Below, piece after piece: positions 51,344 through 60,397 of a stretch of DNA of 64,000 nucleotides. The notes beneath the pieces were generated by a model, which was given only the letters and a program-made list of their open reading frames with translations, was not told the DNA's origin and ran no database searches. The stretch covers positions 1 to 64,000 of the forward strand of contig JABCZO010000008.1 in assembly GCA_013289615.1 (NCBI GenBank), read 5' to 3'. Each line of letters starts with the position of its first letter. Within the stretch, counting starts at the first letter, position 1. Made by a program: the position numbers and the translations under genes. The DNA comes from Gammaproteobacteria bacterium. Lineage in GTDB: Bacteria > Pseudomonadota > Gammaproteobacteria > Steroidobacterales > Steroidobacteraceae.

Positions 51344-52220
51344 GCCTTCCGGCCATGCGCTGTGGCAGCGCCGCATGATGCTGGCAGTGCTGCTGACGCC
51401 GGCGCTGCTGTGGCTGTTCGCGCTGATCATCCTGCCGCACGTGCAGCTTGCACTGCTGTCGTTTCGCGAGCGCATCGCCCCGCGCACCTATGCGGCGAGC
51501 CTGATGCAGTACCGCACCTTCTTTGCCGAACCGCTGTACTGGGGGGTATTCGTCCGAACCGCGATCATGTCGGCGCTCGCCACCGCGATGACGCTGCTGG
51601 TGGCCTTTCCGGTGGCGTGGATCATTGCCAAGGTTGCGCGTGGCCGCGCCAGCTCGCTGCTGTTCGTGCTGTGCCTGATTCCGTTCTGGGTCAGCGAGAC
51701 GGTGCGTGCGCTCGGCTGGCTGATCCTGCTGCGCGAATCCGGAGTCCTGCCGACGCTACTGGTGCGCCTCGGCATTACAGCGGTGCCGGTCGAGCTGCTC
51801 TACCACAACGCCACGATTCTGATCGGGCTGGTCTATACCTCGCTGCTGTTCATGGTGGTGCCGCTGGTGAGCAGCCTGGAGAGCCTGGACAACTCGCTGA
51901 TCGAGGCGGCCTATAACCTTGGTGCCAAGGGACCGGCGATCCTGCGGCAGATCGTCATACCGCACGCGGCGCCGGGAATCACCTCAGGCTGCATCGTCGT
52001 GTTCATGCTCACGCTCGGCAACTACCTGACGCCGAACCTGCTCGGCGGCAAGAACTCGCAGTGGTTCACCGAGCTCATCTATACGCAGTTCATCGTGCGC
52101 TTCAACTGGGAGCAGGGTGCGGCTTTCGGCTTTCTGCTGCTGGCGCTGTCCACCGCCATGGTGGCGCTCGGGCTGAGAGTCAGCGGCCAGCGCTTCGTCG
52201 ACGTGATGCGCCGCGCATGA
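51336..52220 (+). CDS. ABC transporter permease (PotB/PotH-like)
   Basis: This is a 294-residue inner membrane permease with six predicted helices; LTPALLWLFALIILPHVQLALLSF is split by a short loop at the first. The conserved EAA loop is LIEAAYNLGAKGPAILRQIVIPHAAPG. ATG at 51336 overlaps the ATPase end by 8 nt. It pairs with the following permease to form the channel of a polyamine-type importer. Confidence 0.9.
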   Translation: MSEPSGHALWQRRMMLAVLLTPALLWLFALIILPHVQLALLSFRERIAPRTYAASLMQYRTFFAEPLYWGVFVRTAIMSALATAMTLLVAFPVAWIIAKVARGRASSLLFVLCLIPFWVSETVRALGWLILLRESGVLPTLLVRLGITAVPVELLYHNATILIGLVYTSLLFMVVPLVSSLESLDNSLIEAAYNLGAKGPAILRQIVIPHAAPGITSGCIVVFMLTLGNYLTPNLLGGKNSQWFTELIYTQFIVRFNWEQGAAFGFLLLALSTAMVALGLRVSGQRFVDVMRRA

Positions 52221-53107
52221 TCGCCTCGCTGCCACGTCCGGCCTGGCTGCGTGCCGCCACGGCGCTCTATCTTGGCGCGTTCCTGCTGTTCCTATTCGTG
52301 CCGCTGGTGGTGGTGGCGGTGTTCGCGTTCAACAATGCGCCCTATCCGGCCCCGCCGTGGCACGGATTCACGCTCGACTGGTTCGTCGGTAACGCAGCCG
52401 CCGGCCGCGTCGGCCTGTTTCGCGATTCGGAGCTGCTCGGCAGCATCTGGACCAGCGTCGTGGTTGCGAGCTGGGTGACTGGGCTATCGGTGATCGTGGG
52501 CACGGCGAACGCATTCCTGATGGAGCGCTATCGTTTTCCAGGTAAGCAGTTGCTGTCGGTACTGATGCTGGTGCCGCTGGTGATTCCGGGCGTCATTCTC
52601 GGCATCTCGATTCTTGCGTTCTGCAGTCGACTGGCTGAACTTGCCGACAGCCTATGGGGGCTCGATCTGGATTTCCTGCGGCCCGGACTGGTGCTGGTGG
52701 TGCTCGGCCAGTTCTCGTTCGTGGCGACCATTGCGACGCTGATGGTCAGTGCACGGCTGAAGCGCTTCGACCGTACGCTGGAGGAAGCCGCGCTCAATCT
52801 GGGCGCCTCGCATGCGGCGGTGCTGCGCACCATCACCTTCCCCTATTTGCGGCCGGCGCTGATCGGCTCGGCGGCGATTTCATTTCTGATGTCGTTCGAG
52901 AACTTCAATACCACGCTGATGCTGGTCGGCGAGGATGCGCCACTCACAGTGCTGATGTACGGCCGCATGCGCGAGGGTGCGAGCCCGGTGCTGAACGCGG
53001 TGAGCCTGTTTCTGATGCTGGCCTCGGCGTTGCTGGCGCTGTCCCTCATGCGCGCTGGCCGGCGCGGCGCCGAAAGGACCGTGAACGCGGCGGCGGATGC
53101 GGCTTAG
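52217..53107 (+). CDS. ABC transporter permease (PotC/PotI-like)
   Basis: This is a 296-residue permease with six helices and the EAA loop EEAALNLGASHAAVLRTITFPYLRPA. It starts MIASLPRPAW with an ATGA overlap with the first permease. The FNNAPYPAPPWHGFTLDWF periplasmic segment is typical of PotC/PotI. Last gene of the four-gene amine importer operon; a convergent MFS gene ends 9 bp away. Confidence 0.9.
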   Translation: MIASLPRPAWLRAATALYLGAFLLFLFVPLVVVAVFAFNNAPYPAPPWHGFTLDWFVGNAAAGRVGLFRDSELLGSIWTSVVVASWVTGLSVIVGTANAFLMERYRFPGKQLLSVLMLVPLVIPGVILGISILAFCSRLAELADSLWGLDLDFLRPGLVLVVLGQFSFVATIATLMVSARLKRFDRTLEEAALNLGASHAAVLRTITFPYLRPALIGSAAISFLMSFENFNTTLMLVGEDAPLTVLMYGRMREGASPVLNAVSLFLMLASALLALSLMRAGRRGAERTVNAAADAA

Positions 53108-53116
53108 GTTGCTCCG

Positions 53117-54457
53117 TCAGGCCGCCATGACCTTGATGCCGGTGGCACGCTCCTGATCCTGCACCAGGCGCCGGGCCGACCAGAAGAAGTGAAAGGTGGC
53201 CCAGAAACCGGTCGGCGCCAGGCACAGCAGCGCAAGGCGCAGCGAGGCGGCGTTGGCGATGTGGCCGGGCGCGAACCAGTCACTCAGGAACCCGACTGCC
53301 TGCGGCGCGACCACCAGGTTGGTCACGTTGGCGGCAAACAGCACGACGGCGCAGAACATGGCTCGCATGCGCGGCTCAGCCAGGTTATTCAGTAGTCCAA
53401 AGCCGGGTCCCAGATAGAAATAGATCGAGGGAATAAACACCCAGAACAGCGCCGTGCTCAGTCTCAGAGAGTGCGTCCAGTAAATCACGATGGATATCAC
53501 CGTCGAGCCACCGATGACGCTACCGAGCAGCCACACGATGCGTTTGGGGTTGGCCATCCATGGCTGCGCCAGCAGCCAGGCGGTCAGCAGCGTGGCGGCG
53601 ATGCCGCCGTACAGGTGAATCGGTGCGGTGATTGCCCCGGCTTGGCCTGCGCTCAGGGAGTAGGTGCGCATCAAGTAGGTCGGTGTCCACCAAATCAGGC
53701 CCCAGCCCCAGAGCGCAGTGACGGCATTGGCCAGCACCACATGCACCGCCGAGTGCTGGCTCCACAGGTATTTCATTGTGGCCTTAAACGACGGCGAATC
53801 TGCACGCAGCTTGTGATCGAGGCAGCCACGGCGTGGTTCGCGCACGCTGGCGTACAGCCACACGCCAAATACCAGCCCGGCGGCGCCGAGCCACAGAAAT
53901 ACCGTGCGCCAGCCGTACAGGTCGGCTATCCGGCCGGTGAAATCCGCGGCGATCCAGGCGCCGATCGGTGCGCCGAGGGCGAAGATTGTCAAAGCCATCG
54001 GTCGGCGCGTGCACGGGAAGTAATCCGACAGGATCGAGTTGGCGGCCGGCGTGCCACCGGCCTCGCCGACACCCACCCCGAGTCGCGACAGCTGCAGTTG
54101 GCGATAATTGTGCGCCAGGCCGGTGCACATCGTCATCGCCGACCAGGCCAGTACCGAGCAGGTGAGGATGATGCGACGGCTGTAGCGGTCGGTGAGCCAG
54201 GACAGCGGGAAGCCGAACAGCACATAGAACAGCGCCAGCGAGGTGCCGGTAAGGAACGCAATTCCGGAGTCCGTGAGGTGCAACTCCAGTCGGATCGGTT
54301 CCAGCACCGTGGAGATCGCATAGCGGTCGGCGATGCTGAAGCTATAGACCGCCACCATCATCAGCAGCACGTACCAGCGCGCGATGAACGATGCCTGAGC
54401 GGCTTCAACGGGGACCGGCGGGATTGCGGCAGAGACTGAGATCCTGATTGCCCCCAT
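53117..54457 (-). CDS. MFS transporter (Spinster-like)
   Basis: This is a 446-residue membrane protein with 12 predicted helices. YSFSIADRYAISTVLEPIRLELHLTDSGIAFL (read across its loop), LSRLGVGVGEAGGTPAANSILSDYFP and FGLLNNLAEPRMRAMFCAVV are typical of the Spinster/hexuronate-like MFS subgroup seen beside catabolic genes in sphingomonads and related bacteria. The substrate is not predictable. It is divergent from the enolase-superfamily gene at 54709, so uptake of that enzyme's substrate is possible. Confidence 0.87.
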   Translation of the reverse strand: MGAIRISVSAAIPPVPVEAAQASFIARWYVLLMMVAVYSFSIADRYAISTVLEPIRLELHLTDSGIAFLTGTSLALFYVLFGFPLSWLTDRYSRRIILTCSVLAWSAMTMCTGLAHNYRQLQLSRLGVGVGEAGGTPAANSILSDYFPCTRRPMALTIFALGAPIGAWIAADFTGRIADLYGWRTVFLWLGAAGLVFGVWLYASVREPRRGCLDHKLRADSPSFKATMKYLWSQHSAVHVVLANAVTALWGWGLIWWTPTYLMRTYSLSAGQAGAITAPIHLYGGIAATLLTAWLLAQPWMANPKRIVWLLGSVIGGSTVISIVIYWTHSLRLSTALFWVFIPSIYFYLGPGFGLLNNLAEPRMRAMFCAVVLFAANVTNLVVAPQAVGFLSDWFAPGHIANAASLRLALLCLAPTGFWATFHFFWSARRLVQDQERATGIKVMAA

Positions 54458-54708
54458 GGATGTTTTCGGGATCGGGCTGCTGGCGCGACCCCATACACGG
54501 GGCCGTGCTCAAAGCATGGTACTGGTTTTGCGCCGAATACGCAGTGCCGCGCTGGGCCTGCGGCTAAAGGCCTTGCAGGGCGGCGTGCCAAATGCCTTTG
54601 TTTGCTGGGCTGTGGCCTAATTCAGCATGCAGGTTGGCGCCTACCGGCACCGGTTTGCGTCTATGCTTCAGGTCAAACCGGCCGCCGCTGACGAGCCGGA
54701 GCGAGTCC

Positions 54709-55896
54709 ATGCTGCTAAAGGACATCAAGACCTTTGTGGTCGGCAATCCGCCGCCGCATTTCGGCGGCCAGTGGTTCGTGTTCGTCAAACTGACGACCAA
54801 CGACAATGTCTCGGGAATCGGCGAATCCTATGGCGTGCCGTTTCACCCCGACCTGGTGGCCGCACTGCTCGAGGATGTGTTCGGCCGTTATCTTGCGGGC
54901 CAGGACCCGCACGATATCGAGGCGCTGACCAGGCGCGTGTATTCCAGTGGCTTCACGCAGCATCCGGACCTGACGACGATGGGCGTGTTCAGCGCACTGG
55001 AGATGGCCTGCTGGGACATCATCGGCAAGGCCGCCGGTGAGCCGGTGTATCGGCTGCTCGGCGGGCAGGTGCACGAGCGTCTGCGTTCGTATACCTACAT
55101 CTACCCGCGCCCGGATCAGGGCAGCGAGATCTATCACGATGCCGCGCTGTCCGCCGAACGGGCGCACGATTACCTGCGGCAGGGCTTTACCGCGCTCAAA
55201 TTCGATCCGGTAGGTCCGTACAGCGCCTTCGATGGACGCCAGCTCTCGCTCGAAGCGCTGGATCGCTCCGAGCAGTTCGTGCGCGTGCTGCGCGAGGCGG
55301 TCGGATCCAGGGCCGATCTGCTGTTCGGCACCCATGGGCAGATGACCGCGGCCGGCGCCATTCGCCTGGCTCGCCGGCTCGAGCGTTACGATCCGCTGTG
55401 GTTCGAGGAGCCGGTGCCGCCCGACAGTCCGGAGGAAATGGCCAGGGTTGCGCGCGCGACCACGATTCCGATTGCAACCGGGGAGCGGCTGGCAACCAAG
55501 TACGATTTTGCGCGCCTGCTGCGCGCCGGCGCGGCCGCGATCTGGCAAATGAACCTGGGCCGCGTCGGCGGGCTGCTGGAGGCGAAAAAGATCGCCGGAA
55601 TGGCCGAGACCCACCATGTGCAGCTCGCGCCGCACCTGTATTGCGGACCGGTGGTCGGTGCTGCCAATGTCCAACTCGCCACCTGCAGCCCGAATTTTCT
55701 GATCCTGGAGAGCATCGAGCGCTGGCAGGGCTTTCACAGCGACATCCTGAAGAAGCCGATCCGATGGCAGGACGGCTACGTGATTCCGCCCACCGAAGCC
55801 GGACTTGGCGTCGAACTCAATGAAGAGTTCGCGCTGCGCCATCCGTACCACGGCAACCGCTTGCACCTGGAGATGGATGGGCGACCGGGCGCGTGA
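54709..55896 (+). CDS. mandelate racemase/galactonate dehydratase-like enolase-superfamily protein
   Basis: This is a 395-residue protein with the enolase N-domain (VFVKLTTNDNVSGIGESYG) and barrel. Recognisable active-site positions are Lys in TALKFDP, the second and third metal ligands WFEEP and TGERL, and His in APHLYCG. The first metal ligand is odd: in galactonate dehydratase it is D-F-H-G-R, whereas here it reads G-T-H-G-Q, lacking the Asp. The ATG at 54709 is supported by GGAG 7 nt upstream. Members dehydrate acid sugars or epimerise amino-acid betaines; the reaction here is uncertain. Confidence 0.82.
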   Translation: MLLKDIKTFVVGNPPPHFGGQWFVFVKLTTNDNVSGIGESYGVPFHPDLVAALLEDVFGRYLAGQDPHDIEALTRRVYSSGFTQHPDLTTMGVFSALEMACWDIIGKAAGEPVYRLLGGQVHERLRSYTYIYPRPDQGSEIYHDAALSAERAHDYLRQGFTALKFDPVGPYSAFDGRQLSLEALDRSEQFVRVLREAVGSRADLLFGTHGQMTAAGAIRLARRLERYDPLWFEEPVPPDSPEEMARVARATTIPIATGERLATKYDFARLLRAGAAAIWQMNLGRVGGLLEAKKIAGMAETHHVQLAPHLYCGPVVGAANVQLATCSPNFLILESIERWQGFHSDILKKPIRWQDGYVIPPTEAGLGVELNEEFALRHPYHGNRLHLEMDGRPGA

Positions 55897-55915
55897 TGCC
55901 GCTGTGCCGATAAGC

Positions 55916-56884
55916 TCAGCCGGCCGACTCGCCGCTGCGCGCGACGACTTCGTAGCCGCGCTGTTCGGGCTCATGGTCAGTGATTTGCGCCGGGAAACCC
56001 TGCCCCAGGACCCGGATCCGGCAGGCATCCTCGAGACGGCGGATGATATTGGGCGACGACTCGCGCGACCCGTAGCGCTGTTCCCCATCCCTGAAGATGT
56101 CGAGCACCAGCGGCGAGAGTTCCAGCGGCACGTGATGTTCGCTCGCCAGCTTGTCGAACAGGCTGACATCCTTGACGACCAGGTCCATGGTGAAATTGAT
56201 GTCGCGGCTGCCGTTCAGGATGACCTGCGATTCGGTCTCGTGCACGAACGAGTTGCCCGAGGAGATGCGGATCGCCTCGTAGGCGGTGTTCATGTCGAGA
56301 CCTGCGACCGCGCACACGGTCAGCGCCTCCGCCAATGCGGCAAGGTGCACGCTGCACAGATAATTGGTGATCACCTTCAGACGCGATGCGCTGCCGAGCG
56401 TGCCGGTATGCAGGATGTGGCGCCCCATCGTCGTCAGCACCGGCAGCACGCGCTCAAAGGTCTCGCGCCGGCCTCCGGCAAAGATCGCGATGTTGCCGGT
56501 GGCGGCGCGGTGGCAGCCGCCCGAGACCGGGCAGTCCATTACCAGACCGCCGCGCGCTTCAACCAGCGCGCCGAGCCGAAGCACTTCGGCGTCATCGGTG
56601 GTACTCATCTCGAGCCAGATCTGGCCGGATCGCAGCGGCGCGAGAAATCCGTCCTCGCCTTCCACGACCGCAGCCGATGCAGCCGGAGTGGGCAGACAGG
56701 TGATGATCAGGTCTACCGATCCGGCCATTTCCCGCGGCGAGGCGGCGCTGGCAGCCCCGCGCTGCACGAAGCTGTCCACCAGCAGCGGGTTCAGATCCCG
56801 GACCACCAGCGCATGGCCGTTGCGAAGCAGAGTGCCGGCGAGTTTTCCGCCAACGTTGCCCAGCCCGATGAAGCCGATTTTCAT
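55916..56884 (-). CDS. 3-hydroxyisobutyrate dehydrogenase-family NAD(P) oxidoreductase
   Basis: This is a 322-residue protein of the beta-hydroxyacid dehydrogenase family. The dinucleotide motif is GFIGLGNVGGKLAGTL at residues 4-19. The substrate motif DCPVSGGCHRAATGNIAIFAGG (read across residues 117-138) and catalytic Lys in SRLKVITNYL follow. The family oxidises 3-hydroxy acids such as 3-hydroxyisobutyrate, tartronate semialdehyde or related compounds. It is convergent with the enolase gene (gap 19 bp) and divergent from the corrinoid operon, so a sugar-acid or amino-acid side path is possible. Confidence 0.88.
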   Translation of the reverse strand: MKIGFIGLGNVGGKLAGTLLRNGHALVVRDLNPLLVDSFVQRGAASAASPREMAGSVDLIITCLPTPAASAAVVEGEDGFLAPLRSGQIWLEMSTTDDAEVLRLGALVEARGGLVMDCPVSGGCHRAATGNIAIFAGGRRETFERVLPVLTTMGRHILHTGTLGSASRLKVITNYLCSVHLAALAEALTVCAVAGLDMNTAYEAIRISSGNSFVHETESQVILNGSRDINFTMDLVVKDVSLFDKLASEHHVPLELSPLVLDIFRDGEQRYGSRESSPNIIRRLEDACRIRVLGQGFPAQITDHEPEQRGYEVVARSGESAG

Positions 56885-57190
56885 GACCGATCACTCCGGA
56901 TAGCAGCTCGCCATAGCGCCGGCGCAATGCCGGCGGCAGGCAGCGCTGATTCTGTCAAAGGTCGCAGTCGTTCCAAACAACTCTTTAAGGATCAATCAGT
57001 TACTGTACGATCGACGATGACTTGCGACGTCAGAAGTACTGCGTCACGGCCTGCATCGCAGTGACGGGTGCGCGCCGCAGGGCATGTCGCCTTCAGACAC
57101 GTGCCGGTCGCTATAACGGCATTGCGCCGTATCGCGTGCCTGTACGATGGCAATCAGGGACCTTCCGTGCAATAGCCGGGGAGAACATCG
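56885..57190. other. divergent regulatory region before the corrinoid operon
   Basis: This gap of about 306 bp separates the divergent hydroxyacid dehydrogenase and corrinoid operon genes. No gene is visible. An inverted repeat CGTCAC-N13-GTGACG lies at 57042-57066 and may be an operator. I do not see the conserved boxes of a cobalamin, SAM or glycine riboswitch. Confidence 0.4.
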
Positions 57191-57889
57191 ATGGCCGACG
57201 GCCAGGACGAGGAATTCGATCTTGACAGCCTGAACGATCAGGAATTGACCGAGCAGGTTCACGACGATCTCTACAACGGCCTCAAGGAAGAGGTCGAGCA
57301 CGCGACCCGGATCTTTCTCGGCCGTGGCTGGTCCCCCGAGAAGGTGCTGAACGATGCGCTGGTCGAAGGCATGCGCATCGTCGGCATCGATTTTCGCGAC
57401 GGCATCCTGTTCGTTCCCGAGGTGCTGCTGGCTGCAAACGCGATGAAGGGCGGCATGGAAATCCTGCGGCCACTGCTGGCCGAAACCGGCGTCGAACCGA
57501 TCGGCAAGATCGTCATCGGCACCGTGAAGGGTGACATCCACGACATCGGCAAAAACCTGGTGTCGATGATGCTCGAGGGCGCTGGCTTCGAGGTCATCGA
57601 TCTCGGCATCAACAATGCGGTGGAGAAGTATCTGGCGGCGATCGAGCTGCACAAGCCGGACATACTCGGGCTGTCGGCGCTGCTGACAACGACGATGCCA
57701 TACATGAAGGTGGTCATCGATACGCTCAAGGAAAAGGGCATCCGTGACAAGTTCATCGTGCTGGTCGGCGGCGCACCGCTGAATGAGGAATTCGGCAAAG
57801 CGATCGGTGCCGACGCCTATTGCCGTGACGCCGCGATCGCGGTCGAGACCGCCAAGTCGATGGTGGCGGCGCGCCGGGCGGCGCGCTGA
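57191..57889 (+). CDS. methyltransferase corrinoid protein (MttC/MtbC-like)
   Basis: This is a 232-residue cobalamin-binding protein. A helical cap domain (about 20-100, with EVLLAANAMKGGMEIL) precedes the B12 Rossmann domain with the DxHxxG motif GDIHDIGKN; His117 should be the lower cobalt ligand. It would shuttle the methyl group between MttB proteins and the methyl-THF methyltransferase. The first 20 residues are acidic and not conserved. It is first in a seven-gene operon with its partners (57191-63342) and is the only corrinoid protein seen in the window for at least three MttB proteins. Confidence 0.93.
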   Translation: MADGQDEEFDLDSLNDQELTEQVHDDLYNGLKEEVEHATRIFLGRGWSPEKVLNDALVEGMRIVGIDFRDGILFVPEVLLAANAMKGGMEILRPLLAETGVEPIGKIVIGTVKGDIHDIGKNLVSMMLEGAGFEVIDLGINNAVEKYLAAIELHKPDILGLSALLTTTMPYMKVVIDTLKEKGIRDKFIVLVGGAPLNEEFGKAIGADAYCRDAAIAVETAKSMVAARRAAR

Positions 57890-57896
57890 GCGGCAC

Positions 57897-58556
57897 GTGT
57901 CCGCCGTAACATCCCCGGGCCGGGTGCTGGTGATCGCCTGCGGGGCGTTGGCGCGCGAGATCACCGCGCTGAAGCGCGCCAGCGGCTGGTCGACGCTCGA
58001 TGTGACCTGCCTGGCGCCTGAACTGCACAACCGGCCGGAGCGCATTACCCCGGCGGTACGCGCGGCGATCGGCGCGGCGCGCGCGCACTATGAGCGCATC
58101 TTCGTGGCGTACGCCGACTGCGGCACCGGTGGAGCGCTCGACCGGATGCTGGCCGAGGAAGGAGTCGAGCGGCTGCCGGGCGCGCACTGCTACGAAGTCT
58201 TCGCGACCTCCGGCGTGTTCGCAGCACTGGCGGAGGCGGAACCGGGCACCTTCTACCTGACCGATTTCCTGGTGCGTCATTTCGAGCGCCTGGTCGCCGC
58301 CAGCCTCGGGATCGATCGCTATCCGGAGCTGGCGCGCGAGTATTTTCGCCATTACCGCCGAGTGGTGTATCTGGCGCAGGTCGCCGATGCGCAGCTGGAC
58401 GAGCGGGCGCGCGCCATCGCGGCGCGACTCGGGCTTGCCTACGAGCGGCGTCTGACCGGCTATGGCGATCTGGCGAGCGCTCTGGCGCGGCTGGCGCACC
58501 GCGCCGCGATAGCCGTGGTCGTCGAGCCACCGCGCGCGCAGCCGCTGTCCGGCTAG
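57897..58556 (+). CDS. DUF1638 family protein
   Basis: This is a 219-residue protein of DUF1638 (PF07796): VLVIACGALAREITALK, LHNRPERI, ADCGTGGALDR, AHCYEVFATSGVF, and GTFYLTDFLVRHFERLV. Cys and His residues in the conserved motifs (CGAL, DCGTGG, HCYE) suggest a metal or cofactor site. The family recurs beside MttB, corrinoid proteins and RamA-type activators, but its role is not known. The start is a GTG at 57897, 7 bp after the corrinoid protein stop. Context implies a function in methyl transfer or corrinoid upkeep. Confidence 0.87.
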   Translation: MSAVTSPGRVLVIACGALAREITALKRASGWSTLDVTCLAPELHNRPERITPAVRAAIGAARAHYERIFVAYADCGTGGALDRMLAEEGVERLPGAHCYEVFATSGVFAALAEAEPGTFYLTDFLVRHFERLVAASLGIDRYPELAREYFRHYRRVVYLAQVADAQLDERARAIAARLGLAYERRLTGYGDLASALARLAHRAAIAVVVEPPRAQPLSG

Positions 58557-58566
58557 AGAAACCCGC

Positions 58567-58911
58567 GTGGGTCAGCTGATCATCATCTCGTGGCGTGACA
58601 TCCCGGCCCAGGTCATCGTCAAGCGCGGCCGAGAGACCGCGAAGGTGGCGCTGTCGGCGCGATTCCAGGAGGCGGTCGACCGCGCCGCGATGCGCGCCGG
58701 CAAGGGTAGCTCCGACGCCTACCTCGCCGACTGGAAGCGCAGCCCGCCACGCCTGTGCGGCGATGACCTCAAGGCGGTAGCGGCTGCCGAGGCCGCGATT
58801 CTCGAGGCGCGTTACAGCGACGAGGATCTCGAGCGCATGATCCGTGCCAAGGGAGTCGACCAGCGCCTGAGCGGCGAGGGTAGCGCGGCCGACGGCGCCG
58901 AGGCGGGCTGA
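58567..58911 (+). CDS. PF13769 'virulence factor' family small protein
   Basis: This is a 114-residue protein that begins MGQLIIISWRDIPAQVIVKRGR from GTG at 58567. The IISWRDIPAQVI motif, VALSARFQEAVDRAAMRAG and YLADWKR define the small family annotated as conserved virulence factor domain (PF13769). The name is historical; in this and similar loci it stands inside corrinoid/MetF clusters. Its stop overlaps the MetV start by 1 nt. Function is unknown; a role tied to the methyl branch is inferred from the operon. Confidence 0.8.
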   Translation: MGQLIIISWRDIPAQVIVKRGRETAKVALSARFQEAVDRAAMRAGKGSSDAYLADWKRSPPRLCGDDLKAVAAAEAAILEARYSDEDLERMIRAKGVDQRLSGEGSAADGAEAG

Positions 58912-59384
58912 TGTACCGCGTGCGCCTGTGGTCGGTCGGCCATGCACGCGGGCTGAATCGCCTCTATACCGGATTCGAGCGTCTGCTGGTGCGGCTCGCT
59001 CCGCTGTTCAGGACCATCGGCTATCAACGCCTGGAGCGCCCGTTCGCGGCAGTCGAGCGCGGCGTCAAGGGACTGCTGTTCGATTGCAAGATGTGCGGCC
59101 AGTGCGTGCTGGGTTCCACCGGCATGTCCTGCCCGATGAACTGCCCGAAGAACCTGCGCAACGGCCCGTGCGGCGGCGTGCGCGCGGATGGTGCCTGCGA
59201 GGTCAATGCCAACATGCGCTGCGTCTGGCTGCTGGCATTCGCCGGCGCCGAGCGCATGCCGGGCGGTATCGACAAGATCCGGGCGATCCAGGCTCCGGTC
59301 GACCGGCGCCTCGAGGGGCACTCCTCGTGGCTGCAGGTAGTGCGCGAGCGCACCGCGCCTGCGAGCACGCGAGCGGCGCCATGA
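58911..59384 (+). CDS. metV: MetV-type methylene-THF reductase zinc/Fe-S subunit
   Basis: This is a 157-residue protein with the Cys-rich C-terminal domain of methylene-THF reductase (PF12225, MetV). The cluster FDCKMCGQCVLGSTGMSCPMNCPKNLRNGPCGG (read in pieces around its Cys) is diagnostic. In acetogens, MetV partners with MetF to form an NADH-independent or electron-bifurcating methylene-THF reductase. It is translationally coupled to MetF (ATGA). Here it probably runs in the oxidative direction, turning methyl-THF into methylene-THF. Confidence 0.88.
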   Translation: MYRVRLWSVGHARGLNRLYTGFERLLVRLAPLFRTIGYQRLERPFAAVERGVKGLLFDCKMCGQCVLGSTGMSCPMNCPKNLRNGPCGGVRADGACEVNANMRCVWLLAFAGAERMPGGIDKIRAIQAPVDRRLEGHSSWLQVVRERTAPASTRAAP

Positions 59385-60397
59385 AGTTCGAGGACGAACC
59401 GGTACCCGGCTATCCATTGCCGATCCTGCCGGGTCACGTCTCGCCGGGCCGCTTTGAGCGCGTGCTGCGCGCCGGCGTGTTCGCCGTGACGACCGAGCTG
59501 GCACCGCCGGATTCCGCCGATCCGCAGGACGTGTATGCACGCGCGCGCGTGCTCGATGGCTACGTTGACGCGATCAACGCCACCGACGGCTCCGGCGCCA
59601 ACTGCCACATGTCGAGCCTGGCAGTGTGCGCACTGCTGACGCGCGTCGGCTATGCGCCGGTGATGCAGATCTCCTGCCGCGACAGGAATCGGATCGCGAT
59701 CCAGGGCGACATCCTCGGCGGCGCCGCCATGGGCGTGTGCAACATGCTGTGCCTGACCGGCGACGGCGTACAGGCGGGCGATCACCCGCAAGCCAAGCCG
59801 GTGTTCGACCTGGATTCGGTGTCGCTGCTGGAAATCGGACGCATGCTGCGTGATGAGCATCGTTTCCAGAGCGGGCGCAAGATCAGCTTCTCGCCGCGCG
59901 TGCTGTTCGGTGCCGGCGAGAACCCGATGGTGCCGCCGCTCGAGCACCGCGCGCTGCGCCTGGCCAAAAAAGTAGCGGCCGGCGCGCAGTTCATCCAGAC
60001 GCAGTATGTCTATGACCTGCAGCGGCTGCGCTCGTTCATGCGCGGCGTGGAGGACCTGGGGCTGCTCGATCGCTTATTCCTGCTGGTCGGGGTGGGTCCG
60101 ATCAAGAGCGCCAGGGGCGCCGAGTGGATGCGCAGGCAGGTGCCTGGGGTACACATTCCCGATACCGTGGTCGAGCGGCTTGCGGGTGCGCAGGATCAGG
60201 CGCGCGAAGGACGCAATATCTGTGTCGAACTGATACAGGAGATCCGCGCCATCCGCGGCGTACACGGGGTGCATGTCATGGCGTACCGCCAGGAAGAGGC
60301 GGTCGCCGAGATCATTACCAGGTCCGGCGTGCTCGAAGGGCGTACGCCCTGGCACCCGGCAAGGGACCAGAATTCTGCCGACAGGAAAGCATCATGA
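59381..60397 (+). CDS. metF: methylene-tetrahydrofolate reductase (MetF-type)
   Basis: This is a 338-residue flavoenzyme barrel. GVFAVTTELAPPDSADPQDV, CRDRNRIAIQGDILGGAAMGV, LCLTGD, and AAGAQFIQTQYVYD are typical of MetF in the MetVF arrangement. It carries FAD and interconverts methylene- and methyl-THF. ATG at 59381 overlaps the metV stop and 60394-60397 overlaps the next gene start. A longer upstream reading in frame was rejected because it only shadows metV. Confidence 0.9.
   Translation: MKFEDEPVPGYPLPILPGHVSPGRFERVLRAGVFAVTTELAPPDSADPQDVYARARVLDGYVDAINATDGSGANCHMSSLAVCALLTRVGYAPVMQISCRDRNRIAIQGDILGGAAMGVCNMLCLTGDGVQAGDHPQAKPVFDLDSVSLLEIGRMLRDEHRFQSGRKISFSPRVLFGAGENPMVPPLEHRALRLAKKVAAGAQFIQTQYVYDLQRLRSFMRGVEDLGLLDRLFLLVGVGPIKSARGAEWMRRQVPGVHIPDTVVERLAGAQDQAREGRNICVELIQEIRAIRGVHGVHVMAYRQEEAVAEIITRSGVLEGRTPWHPARDQNSADRKAS

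Noticed and set aside
54715..56169. 484-codon open frame antisense to the enolase gene and running into the dehydrogenase
   Set aside because: Spans two well-supported genes on either strand and has shadow-like composition.
56885..57190. Cobalamin, SAM or glycine riboswitch before the corrinoid operon
   Set aside because: The conserved boxes of those classes were not found; only a short inverted repeat is visible.
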